DNA of 48,972 nt from an uncultured Collinsella sp. (GTDB taxonomy: Bacteria > Actinomycetota > Coriobacteriia > Coriobacteriales > Coriobacteriaceae): contig CAADSS010000059.1 in the NCBI GenBank assembly GCA_900751695.1, positions 1 to 48,972 of the forward strand. Reading direction: 5' to 3'. Shown piece after piece: positions 16,606-23,941 of the stretch. The notes under the pieces were generated by a model. The model had not been told where the DNA came from, ran no database searches, and saw nothing but the letters and a program-made list of their open reading frames with translations. The stretch's first letter is position 1, and every line of letters begins with the position of its first letter. The position numbers were made by a program, and so were the translations under genes.

Positions 16606-18330
16606 CTACGAGCGCAGTGTAATTTTATCGCGCAGCGACTTGAGGTCTTCGGTGACGGTGCGGTCTTCCTGGATCATCTTCTGGACCTTTTTGTAACTCG
16701 TGCTGACGGTCGAGTGGTTGCGGTTGCCAAATTCGGCGCCTACCGCCGTGGTCGTCATCTCGCACATTTCGATGGCAAGGTAGATAGCGATATGGCGTGC
16801 TTTGGCGATATTGGCGTTGCGACGCGGGCCGATGAGCTCCTCGTGCGTCACGCCGTACTGCTCTTCGATGACGGACTGAACCGTCTGGACGTTGATCTTT
16901 TTGGCCGATGTGTCGAAGTACTGGCTGGCGATGGCGTCGATATCGTCAAAGGTGAGTTCCCCTCCCTCGCGCTCGCGGTCGCCCGCCTCGCCGGCGCAGC
17001 GCTCGCAAAAGCTCTCGAGTTCGCGGATGTTGGTGCCTGAGACCTCGGCCATGTGTTTAAAGTGCTCGTCGGTCAGGTGCCCGCCGTCGCCCCCATAGGC
17101 CGCCAGCAGCGAGTCGTCGCCTGCCTCGGGAGCGGCGACGATGGTGTTCTCGTAATAGCGCTGCAAGATCTTGTATTTCATCTCGTAGCTGGGCTCTGCG
17201 ACCAGGCAGAGCATGCCGGCGTTGAAGCGGCTGGTCAGGCGCTCGTCCATGCTCAGGTCCTTGGGGGCGCGGTCTGCCGCGATGACGACCTTCTTGTTGT
17301 TGCGGATGAACTCGTCCATGAGCTGGAAAAAGTAGTCCACGCTCGCGCGCTTGCCGATGATGTTTTGGATGTCATCGATGATGAGCACGTCCACGCCGTG
17401 GTACGCCTGCATGATGGGGGCGTTGCTCTTCTTTTGGCGGTCGAACTCGGTCATCAGGTCGTCCAGATATGCCTGGGAGTTGGCATACTTGACCTTGATC
17501 TCGGGCGACTTCTCGGCGAGCTCGTTTTTGATGGCAAGCAGCAGGTGCGTCTTGCCCAGGCCCGATTTGCCGTAGATGAACAGTGATGTGCATGTGCCGC
17601 GCTCGTCCGCGAGGGCGGCAAACTTGAGTGCCGAGCGATAGGCATGGCTGTTTTCGGGGCCGTAGACAAAGTTCTCAAAGGTAAATTTTGAGTTCGCGGC
17701 GAGCGGGGCTCCATCCGTATTCTGCTCGGCCGGCACGGTCGGCGCCGGTATGGGTGAAGCGGGGGTCGCAGCTTGCGTGGATTTAGTCGGCGCTCCGCCC
17801 TTCATCTGGTTCATCATGCGACGAAAATCATCGGCCGAGAGCGTGTTCTTGATTGCAATGCCCGAATCCGCGCCCGCCGCTGCGTCGTGAGCGATAGGCA
17901 TGTGCGTGACGGCTGCGTTCGTTGACGTCGCCGCCGCGGTCGGCAACGGTGCCATGGTTTCACGGGAAACATCGCTGTGCTGGTGCTCGATTGTCGGCAC
18001 GTCGCCTGCGGAGGTCGGTGCCGCCGGGGAAGCGGCGGGAGCCGTGGCGGGCGCCGTCGCGGCAGCGGATTCCGTTGCGGCGCCTTGCGGTGCCACGATG
18101 TCGAGCGCGATCGGTGCAAAGGCGATTTCTTCCAGATAGGCCTCAATAGTCGGCTGATGCTTTTTGAGCTGCGCGATGGCAAAGCGCGAGGGGGCCTCGA
18201 TCGTGAGCGTATCTTCGGTCAGGCTTATGGCCCGCGATTGCCCCAGCATGTTGATGAGGCGTGCATCTTGGCCGTCGCGCTGGCAAAAGGCGATGGCATC
18301 CCCCAGGATGATGCTTGCTTCCTCGTCCAC
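16606..18330 (-). CDS. dnaA: Chromosomal replication initiator DnaA
   Basis: A 574-residue initiator, longer than the common 440-470 because of an Ala/Pro/Thr-rich linker at ~80-220. Domain I is residues 1-80; the AAA+ domain starts at ~222 with FTFENFVYGPENSHAY, Walker A GKSGLGKT near 253 and Walker B LIIDDI near 317. Domain IV has ARHIAIYLAIEMCEMTT and ends its recognition motif with GNRNHSTV where E. coli has GGRDHTTV. The start is GTG with GGAGA upstream, 15 bases after the upstream ATPase gene. A near-parS sequence lies inside the linker-coding part. Confidence 0.97.
   Translation of the reverse strand: MDEEASIILGDAIAFCQRDGQDARLINMLGQSRAISLTEDTLTIEAPSRFAIAQLKKHQPTIEAYLEEIAFAPIALDIVAPQGAATESAAATAPATAPAASPAAPTSAGDVPTIEHQHSDVSRETMAPLPTAAATSTNAAVTHMPIAHDAAAGADSGIAIKNTLSADDFRRMMNQMKGGAPTKSTQAATPASPIPAPTVPAEQNTDGAPLAANSKFTFENFVYGPENSHAYRSALKFAALADERGTCTSLFIYGKSGLGKTHLLLAIKNELAEKSPEIKVKYANSQAYLDDLMTEFDRQKKSNAPIMQAYHGVDVLIIDDIQNIIGKRASVDYFFQLMDEFIRNNKKVVIAADRAPKDLSMDERLTSRFNAGMLCLVAEPSYEMKYKILQRYYENTIVAAPEAGDDSLLAAYGGDGGHLTDEHFKHMAEVSGTNIRELESFCERCAGEAGDREREGGELTFDDIDAIASQYFDTSAKKINVQTVQSVIEEQYGVTHEELIGPRRNANIAKARHIAIYLAIEMCEMTTTAVGAEFGNRNHSTVSTSYKKVQKMIQEDRTVTEDLKSLRDKITLRS
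17956..17971. other. Near-match to parS within dnaA
   Basis: The 16 bases match TGTTTCACGTGAAACA at 14 positions. They encode DVSRET in the variable DnaA linker, where protein constraint should be weak. It may be a weak ParB/Spo0J site or chance. Confidence 0.35.
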
Positions 18331-18345
18331 TGTCTCTCCCGTTCT

Positions 18346-19770
18346 TTAGCTCTGAGCTCGCACGCGAGCGGCGCCGAGTTCGGTCAGATGGTATTTCTGG
18401 CCATGCTTGATGACCAAGCCGGCCTGCGCCAAGTCATTGAGCGTGCGTGACCAAGTGGGGGCCGAGTTTCCAAACGCCCTCGCCAGATCGGTTGCGCCGC
18501 ACGCTTGATTTTGCGCCAGATAGCCCAGCGCGGCGTTGCCGCGATCGCTTACGAACACGTCCGGTTGTGGCTGCGCATACTGATTTGCTGCATTAGGATA
18601 CATCATTTGAGCTGCTGGTTGTTGAGAACTCTGCATCGGCGGCATTTGCTGTTGAAAACTTTGAGGCCACTGTTGGTAAGGCTGCAGAGGCATCTGTTGG
18701 GCCCAGGGGTTGTACTGCTGCTGCGGCATCTGCTGGTACGGCTGCTGATATCCCTGCTGGTACTGCTGCGGGAACTGCTGGCCATACCCCAGTGGCGGCA
18801 TCTGCTGATATGGATATCCCCGTTGGTACGGCTGATAGCCCATTTGCTGGCCACCCGGTGCCCCCGTCGCCTGCTGCATTGCTGCTGCATCCTGATCTGC
18901 CAGCGGCATGGCCTCTGGCATGTTTGGCGTCATCGACATAGATGCCGCCTGGGGCTCTTGTGTGGGAAGCATTCCGGGCTGCTGCATCTGCCCCACGGGG
19001 GGCTGCATCTGCTGCGTTGCCATGGGCTGCTGCGCAAAAGCTCCCGGCAGGGGATATGTGGGCTGCTCCGTCTCGGGCCGCACGGCAGCACCGCGTCCGC
19101 CGGCACGCTCGATTTCCTGCACGCGTTTAGGGTTCAGGCTTACCGTAACCACGGTGCCGTTGCCCATGTTGTCCTCGATGGATACGGCACCGCCGGCGTT
19201 TTCCAAATACTCCTGCACCATGGGAAACCCTGCTCCGGTTCCACGGATATAGCGCTTCATCTTGCTGTTTGCGCTGGTAACGCCAAAGTCGAAAGCGCGT
19301 TCCTTGTCGTCGATGCCGGGTCCTTGGTCAGCAAAGCGGATGGTGTCTCCGCCGTCCAGAATCGAGATGATGGGCTCTGCAAAGTGTGCGTGGATAAAGT
19401 TTTCGACAATCTCGCGGATGACCATGAGCGAGATATGGCCACCTTGTTCTTTCATGCACTGGTAGACGGTGTTGGTCGTCTCTTCCAAATACGTGCGGAC
19501 ATCTTGCGGATCAATGACGATCACACGCGGTGTCGACAGCATGTCGTCATAGACGGCGATGCGCGCGGCGTACATGGCTTTTGGCGCCTGCGTTGTCGTC
19601 TGTTCACCTTCGTCACGCTCTTCGCGCACGCCGGTGATGTGCTCGTTGTCGGGTGCCGGGTCTCCGGAATCGACCATGGTGTAAAAGTCGTCAGACATGC
19701 CGCTCGCAATCTTCCAAAAGGTTTCGAACAAATAGTAGCTCACCGTGCAATGTTTCTCATCTTTCGACAA
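18346..19770 (-). CDS. GHKL ATPase with Gln-rich linker and C-terminal winged helix
   Basis: A 474-residue protein encoded directly upstream of dnaA with a 15-base gap. Residues ~80-215 are a histidine-kinase-like ATPase fold: N box IREIVENFIHAHF, G1 DQGPGI, G2 RGTGAGFPMV, then GNGTVVTVSL. It lacks a phosphoacceptor domain, like SpoIIAB/RsbW anti-sigma factors. Residues ~240-405 are low complexity (Gln, Pro, Met, Tyr; QMPQQQYN-type units). The last ~65 residues look like a MarR-type winged helix (ATDLARAFGNSAPTWSRTL...LTELGAARV). The 5' end is uncertain: TTG at 19770 or ATG at 19698, both with weak Shine-Dalgarno. A regulator of dnaA or of a sigma factor is plausible; function is unknown. Confidence 0.85.
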   Translation of the reverse strand: MSKDEKHCTVSYYLFETFWKIASGMSDDFYTMVDSGDPAPDNEHITGVREERDEGEQTTTQAPKAMYAARIAVYDDMLSTPRVIVIDPQDVRTYLEETTNTVYQCMKEQGGHISLMVIREIVENFIHAHFAEPIISILDGGDTIRFADQGPGIDDKERAFDFGVTSANSKMKRYIRGTGAGFPMVQEYLENAGGAVSIEDNMGNGTVVTVSLNPKRVQEIERAGGRGAAVRPETEQPTYPLPGAFAQQPMATQQMQPPVGQMQQPGMLPTQEPQAASMSMTPNMPEAMPLADQDAAAMQQATGAPGGQQMGYQPYQRGYPYQQMPPLGYGQQFPQQYQQGYQQPYQQMPQQQYNPWAQQMPLQPYQQWPQSFQQQMPPMQSSQQPAAQMMYPNAANQYAQPQPDVFVSDRGNAALGYLAQNQACGATDLARAFGNSAPTWSRTLNDLAQAGLVIKHGQKYHLTELGAARVRAQS

Positions 19771-19870
19771 ACTTTCAAAACCTGTTGAAAACTTTGGAAA
19801 ACGGACGAAAAGTTCTCAACATTGCCAACATGACCTGTTGAAAACTCGATGAAATATCGTGAAAAGTTGC
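19721..19870. other. Probable replication origin (oriC) with variant DnaA boxes
   Basis: ACCTGTTGAAAACT occurs at 19780-19793 and 19833-19846; its core TGTTGAAAA is the reverse of TTTTCAACA. TTCTCAACA lies at 19813-19821 and TTTCGACAA-like words at 19763-19771. The site is the point from which genes diverge in both directions, next to dnaA, rpmH and parABS, as expected for oriC. The 5' part of the ATPase gene overlaps the left edge. Confidence 0.65.
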
Positions 19871-19941
19871 CATGCACCGCTAAATCGAGCTTGGCTTATG
19901 GGGGAACCGTGTGAACTGCGCAACCTTTTACCTTTGATTTC

Positions 19942-19971
19942 TTGACATTTGAACATTGATTTCCCTACAAT
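19942..19971 (+). promoter_or_regulatory. Promoter of the rpmH-rnpA run
   Basis: TTGACA (19942-19947) and TACAAT (19966-19971) with an 18-base spacer form a near-consensus housekeeping promoter, 73 bases before the rpmH start. Confidence 0.85.
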
Positions 19972-20043
19972 CTTCAAGCTCACGTGTCTATATCTGCGTC
20001 CGCGTCCCCGCGGACACTCGAAATGCAGCAGGAGGAACTTAAG

Positions 20044-20178
20044 ATGAAGCGTACGTATCAGCCTAATAAGCGTAAGCGTGCCAAGACCCATGGCTTCCGT
20101 GCCCGTATGGCCACTAAGGGTGGTCGTGCCGTGCTCGCCCGTCGTCGTGCCAAGGGCCGCAAGCGTCTCACTGTCTAG
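20044..20178 (+). CDS. rpmH: 50S ribosomal protein L34
   Basis: A 44-residue, strongly basic ribosomal protein with the family signature MKRTYQPNKRKRAKTHGFR and the tail GRKRLTV. The ATG at 20044 is preceded by AGGAGG with an 8-base spacer; the open frame extends upstream but that part is leader. It is the first gene of the rightward block from the origin, followed 20 bases later by rnpA. The low UTR has hairpin-forming bases (CGCGTCCCCGCGG) before the Shine-Dalgarno. Confidence 0.98.
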   Translation: MKRTYQPNKRKRAKTHGFRARMATKGGRAVLARRRAKGRKRLTV

Positions 20179-20198
20179 CAGCGATACACACATCTCGC

Positions 20199-20537
20199 AT
20201 GAAGACTATTAAGTCTCGGCAAGATTTCGAGCATGTGTTCAGTCAGGGGCGTCGTTTCAATCACCCTCTGATTCGAATGACCATATGTGAATCGGTTGGC
20301 GAAGGCGACTCCGGAAGGGTCGCCTTCGTTGGTGCTAAGCGACTCGGTTGTGCCGTCGTGCGCAACCGATCTAAGCGTGTGATGCGCGAGGCCGCCCGCA
20401 GCTGCGGATTTCCCGTTGCGGGTTATGACATCATCTTGTTTGCAACTCCCAAGACGAGGGTTTCCTCGCCGCAGGAGATGGACAAGGCGTTGCGTTCGCT
20501 TATGAAGCGCGCCGGCGTTGCCGGGGAGGAGCGATGA
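20199..20537 (+). CDS. rnpA: Ribonuclease P protein component
   Basis: A 112-residue basic protein, usual length for RnpA. It starts MKTIKSRQDFEHVFSQGRRF and has the family's conserved RNRSKRVMREAAR helix at about 55-67 that binds the P RNA. It assists the catalytic RNA in removing 5' leaders of tRNAs. Its stop overlaps the yidD start in ATGA, so the two are translationally coupled. Confidence 0.97.
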   Translation: MKTIKSRQDFEHVFSQGRRFNHPLIRMTICESVGEGDSGRVAFVGAKRLGCAVVRNRSKRVMREAARSCGFPVAGYDIILFATPKTRVSSPQEMDKALRSLMKRAGVAGEER

Positions 20538-20758
20538 GCAATCACGTTTTGCGACGTGTTGCCATCGCTCCTATTCGCATATATCAACAGGTTATTTCGC
20601 CCTTATTGCCTGACGCCTGCATTTATTACCCAACGTGCTCGCAATACGCCGTCCAGGCGATTGAGAAGCACGGTGTTTTGAGAGGCTGCTGGCTTGCCGT
20701 GAGGCGCATCGCTCGCTGCAATCCCCTGCACGTCGGCGGTTATGACCCTGTGCCCTAG
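20534..20758 (+). CDS. yidD: Membrane protein insertion efficiency factor YidD
   Basis: A 74-residue protein with an N-terminal amphipathic part (IAPIRIYQQVISPLLP), the cysteine motif YYPTCSQYAVQAIEKHG and RRIARCNPLHVGGYDPVP, all hallmarks of YidD. It aids insertion of membrane proteins by YidC. It overlaps rnpA by 4 bases and yidC follows after 29 bases. Confidence 0.96.
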   Translation: MSNHVLRRVAIAPIRIYQQVISPLLPDACIYYPTCSQYAVQAIEKHGVLRGCWLAVRRIARCNPLHVGGYDPVP

Positions 20759-20787
20759 CGGGCACTCGCTATCGGAGGAAAACTTAC

Positions 20788-21558
20788 ATGTGGGATTGGA
20801 TCGTTAACATCCTTTTCGAGCTGCTCAAGCTCATCCAGACCTTTGCGGTCGACTGGGGCCTGTCCATCATCATCCTGGTGGTCATCATCCGTCTGCTGCT
20901 GACGCCGCTCATGCTCAAGTCGACCAAGTCGACGGCTCGCATGCAGGTGCTGCAGCCCAAGATGCTCGAGATCCAGGAGCGCTATGCCGACGATCCCCAG
21001 CGTCAGGCCGAGGAGATGCAGAAGTTCTACAGCGAGAACAAGTTCAACCCCATGGCTGGCTGTCTGCCGCTGCTGATTCAGATGCCTATCCTGTTCGCCC
21101 TGTTTACATTGCTGCGCAACCTGCCGCAGTACTTTAACGACGGCACGTTCTCGTTCTTCAACATCCTGCCCGACCTGACCACCACGCCGAGCGCTTCCTT
21201 TGCCGATGGCTTTATGGTTGCACTGCCTGCGCTGGTTTGCCTGATCCTGTTCGCCGTCCTGACCCTGATTCCGCAGCTCTATATGTCGCGCAACCAGACC
21301 GGCCAGCAGGCTCAGAGCATGCGTATGATGGCCGTTGTCATGACGGTCATGATGCTTTGGATGGGCTGGAGCCTTCCCGTTGGTGTTCTGCTGTACTACG
21401 ACGTCTCGTCTGCTTGGCAGGTTATCCAGCAGATTTTTGTGACGCAGAAGGTCATCGACAAGGCGAAGGCCGATGAGGAGGAGCGTCTTAAGAACGCTCC
21501 GCTGCAGGTTGAGGTCACTCGTCGAGAGAAGAAGCCGCGCCCGCACAAGAAGAAGTAA
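20788..21558 (+). CDS. yidC: Membrane protein insertase YidC/OxaA
   Basis: A 256-residue membrane insertase, the short Gram-positive form without the large E. coli periplasmic domain. It lacks a lipobox Cys at the N-terminus. Hydrophobic spans lie near 20-40, 95-115, 150-170 and 190-215. The first span is followed by the positively charged LMLKSTKSTARMQVLQPKM and a helical hairpin (PQRQAEEMQKFYSENKFNPM), then GCLPLLIQMPILFALF. The tail is Lys/Arg-rich (RREKKPRPHKKK), which suits ribosome contact. The ATG has AGGAGG upstream. Confidence 0.97.
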   Translation: MWDWIVNILFELLKLIQTFAVDWGLSIIILVVIIRLLLTPLMLKSTKSTARMQVLQPKMLEIQERYADDPQRQAEEMQKFYSENKFNPMAGCLPLLIQMPILFALFTLLRNLPQYFNDGTFSFFNILPDLTTTPSASFADGFMVALPALVCLILFAVLTLIPQLYMSRNQTGQQAQSMRMMAVVMTVMMLWMGWSLPVGVLLYYDVSSAWQVIQQIFVTQKVIDKAKADEEERLKNAPLQVEVTRREKKPRPHKKK

Positions 21559-21602
21559 CGGGATATCAATCTTATTTAGGTACCTAACTTTTGGAGTACG
21601 TT

Positions 21603-22172
21603 ATGTCTGAAGAGATCATCGAGGATATGCTTGAGGAGGTTGCCCCGCAGGTCGCGGGCGATTATCCCGAGATTGCACAGCGCTACAAGGCTGGTGAAGA
21701 GCTGACCGATGAGGAGCTCGACACCATTGCCGATGTTGCGATTTCCATCCTGCGTTCCATCCTTTCGCACTTCGATGCCGCCAACTCTCCTATCGATGAG
21801 TATGAGGGCGACGAGGGTGAGCTGATTTTGGATGTAACGGCTCCCGACCTTGCTGTTCTCATTGGCCGTCATGGTCGCACCCTTGATGCCCTTCAGGTTA
21901 TGTTCTCTTTGCTGGTGAGCCGCAAACTTGGCTTTAGGTATCCGGTTGTAGTGGACGTAGAGGGATACAAGAGTCGCCGTCAGGACAAGGTTGCTTCCAT
22001 GGCTCAGTCTGCTGCCGAGCGTGCCATCCGCACTCATAAGAGTGTTTCGCTTCCGCCCATGAATGCCTACGAGCGTCGACTGGTTCACATTGCACTTCGT
22101 GGCAATGATGCCGTCGATACTCATTCTGAGGGTTCTGACCCTGATCGCCATGTGGTGATTGTTGCTCGATAA
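21603..22172 (+). CDS. jag: RNA-binding protein Jag/KhpB (KH-R3H)
   Basis: A 189-residue protein from ATG 21603, chosen because GGAG lies 7 bases upstream; an in-frame TTG at 21591 is inside this leader. A short acidic N-terminus is followed by a KH domain with IGRHGRTLDALQ near 83-94, and an R3H domain (MNAYERRLVHIALRG near 155-169). The classical Jag-N domain is not evident. KhpB proteins bind RNA and affect cell envelope growth. It follows yidC by 44 bases and precedes an intrinsic terminator. Confidence 0.93.
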   Translation: MSEEIIEDMLEEVAPQVAGDYPEIAQRYKAGEELTDEELDTIADVAISILRSILSHFDAANSPIDEYEGDEGELILDVTAPDLAVLIGRHGRTLDALQVMFSLLVSRKLGFRYPVVVDVEGYKSRRQDKVASMAQSAAERAIRTHKSVSLPPMNAYERRLVHIALRGNDAVDTHSEGSDPDRHVVIVAR

Positions 22173-22190
22173 TCTTCTCGAGCTTATGCT

Positions 22191-22222
22191 AAGGGGACGT
22201 GGTTTCCACGTCCCCTTTTTTT
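22191..22222 (+). terminator. Intrinsic terminator after jag
   Basis: Perfect arms 22191-22202 and 22206-22217 (AAGGGGACGTGG) with a 3-base loop and a T-run to 22222. It ends the rpmH-jag run. Confidence 0.9.
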
Positions 22223-22268
22223 GTCAAAAGTTCTCGATACACTGATTTTTGTCAGAAAGGAGCTTTCG

Positions 22269-23006
22269 TTGTTAGTACTTACTGATCAGCAGGCTGACGA
22301 GATGTTGAGTCGTCTAACTTCCTATTGCAAAGAGTATTCCTTGAGCGTAACTGATGTTGAGCTGAGGAAATGTATTCAGCATTTGGATTTGGTTCTAGAA
22401 ACAAATAAGACAACCAATCTCACCCGTATTCTTAACGTAGAAGATGCTGCAGTACTTCATATCCTCGACTCACTTGTTTTGCTCCCCTATATCAACAAGG
22501 CTCCTGAGGGAGCTTTGCTCGATATGGGAACAGGTGCGGGCTTCCCTGGTATTCCATTAACCATAACCACGCATCGTAAAGCTACTTATATTGACTCTGT
22601 TGGCAAGAAGGTTGATGCGGTTAATTCCTTTGTCCATGCTCTTGGATTGAAACATGCTCATGCGGTTCATGATCGTCTTGAAGAATATGCTCGAAGCCAT
22701 AAGAAGCAGTTCTCTGTTGTAACCGCCCGCGCACTGGCCCCTCTACCGATTCTTGTTGAGTATGCGGCTCCGTATCTGAAGGATGGAGGGCTATTTGTTA
22801 TAACCAAGGGCAATCCTTCGGATGAGGAGCTTGCTTCCGGCATGTCAGCAGCTAAGATTTGCGGCTTCACTTTGCTTCTGAATGACGCAATTGATTTGCC
22901 TGAAGGCTTGGGTCACAGGGAGTTCATTGTTCTTAAGAAGAGTCATCCAGCATCCGTCTCATTGCCTCGTGCAAATGGCGTGGCAAAGAAGAATCCGCTT
23001 GCCTAG
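22269..23006 (+). CDS. rsmG: 16S rRNA (guanine527-N7)-methyltransferase RsmG
   Basis: A 245-residue SAM-dependent methyltransferase. The TTG at 22269 is chosen because AAGGAG lies 6 bases before it; an earlier in-frame TTG at 22221 falls inside the upstream terminator. The SAM-binding loop is LLDMGTGAGFPGIPL near 90, followed by IDSVGKKVDAVNSF and VTARALAPL, all typical of RsmG. It modifies G527 of 16S rRNA. Compared with the genes before it, codon use is AT-rich: the 60 bases from 22381 hold 21 G/C. Confidence 0.95.
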   Translation: MLVLTDQQADEMLSRLTSYCKEYSLSVTDVELRKCIQHLDLVLETNKTTNLTRILNVEDAAVLHILDSLVLLPYINKAPEGALLDMGTGAGFPGIPLTITTHRKATYIDSVGKKVDAVNSFVHALGLKHAHAVHDRLEEYARSHKKQFSVVTARALAPLPILVEYAAPYLKDGGLFVITKGNPSDEELASGMSAAKICGFTLLLNDAIDLPEGLGHREFIVLKKSHPASVSLPRANGVAKKNPLA

Positions 23007-23007
23007 A

Positions 23008-23023
23008 TGTTTCACGTGAAACA
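23008..23023. other. parS: parS centromere site 1
   Basis: Perfect palindrome TGTTTCACGTGAAACA, the ParB/Spo0J binding site, 2 bases after the rsmG stop. Confidence 0.97.
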
Positions 23024-23046
23024 TAATGGATAGTAACAACTTGCAG

Positions 23047-23062
23047 TGTTTCACGTGAAACA
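23047..23062. other. parS: parS centromere site 2
   Basis: Perfect TGTTTCACGTGAAACA, 39 bases after site 1 in the rsmG-parA gap. Confidence 0.97.
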
Positions 23063-23085
23063 TGGCGGTTGATATCGATTCGGAA

Positions 23086-23101
23086 TGTTTCACGTGAAAC
23101 A
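23086..23101. other. parS: parS centromere site 3
   Basis: Perfect TGTTTCACGTGAAACA, again 39 bases after site 2; 39 bases is close to four helical turns, so all three sites face the same side. Confidence 0.97.
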
Positions 23102-23140
23102 TCCTCCGTTTGACAGCTTTAATACACACCAGGAGGGACC

Positions 23141-23941
23141 GTGGGATTTCGCGACGTTAAGCGTTCTAAGAGCGCAAAAGACACGCGTATCATTGCAATC
23201 ATCAATCAAAAAGGCGGCGTCGGTAAGTCAACGACGGCTGTAAACCTTGCAGCAGCACTGGGTGAGCAGGGTCGTAAGACATTGATTGTCGATTTTGATC
23301 CGCAGGGAAACAGCACCAGTGGATTCGGAATTGAAAAAGAAGACCTTGATCAATGCATCTATGATGCATTGTTGAATGATGTGCCAGCAGAATCGCTTGT
23401 TCTTGATACAAATTGTAAAAAGGTATTCGTTATTCCGGCTACAATTCAACTTGCAGGCGCGGAAATTGAGCTCGTAAGCGCAATTGCTCGTGAAACCCGC
23501 CTCAAAGATTTGCTTGAGCCGATTCAGGACGAGTTTGACTTTATTTTCATTGACTGTCCTCCTTCGCTCGGCCTGCTTACTATCAACGCTTTGACTGCAG
23601 CAGACAGCGTTTTGATTCCGATCCAGTGCGAATATTACGCACTCGAGGGCGTTACGAAGCTGCTTGAGTCAATGAAGATGGTCAAATCACGGCTGAACAA
23701 GGGCTTAGACACCTATGGTGTGCTTATGACCATGTATGACTCGCGTACTTCACTATCGAATCAGGTTGTTGAGGAGGTTCAATCGTACTTTGGTGATAAG
23801 GCGTTTAAGACGCTAATCCCCCGTACGGTTAAAATCTCCGAAGCTCCGTCTTTTGGAGAACCGGTAATTACCTATGCACCTCAAAATAAGGGTGCAAAAG
23901 CATATATGAACCTTGCAAAAGAGGTGATCAAGCGTGCCTAG
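23141..23941 (+). CDS. parA: Chromosome partitioning ATPase ParA/Soj
   Basis: A 266-residue ParA-family ATPase. A short basic N-terminus precedes the deviant Walker A KGGVGKST at 24-31, DFDPQGN at ~52-58 and FIDCPPSLGLLT near 135. It binds DNA in the ATP form and acts with ParB at parS to segregate origins and to regulate initiation through DnaA. The GTG start has AGGAGGG just upstream. Its last 8 bases overlap parB. It is directly behind the three parS sites. Confidence 0.97.
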   Translation: MGFRDVKRSKSAKDTRIIAIINQKGGVGKSTTAVNLAAALGEQGRKTLIVDFDPQGNSTSGFGIEKEDLDQCIYDALLNDVPAESLVLDTNCKKVFVIPATIQLAGAEIELVSAIARETRLKDLLEPIQDEFDFIFIDCPPSLGLLTINALTAADSVLIPIQCEYYALEGVTKLLESMKMVKSRLNKGLDTYGVLMTMYDSRTSLSNQVVEEVQSYFGDKAFKTLIPRTVKISEAPSFGEPVITYAPQNKGAKAYMNLAKEVIKRA

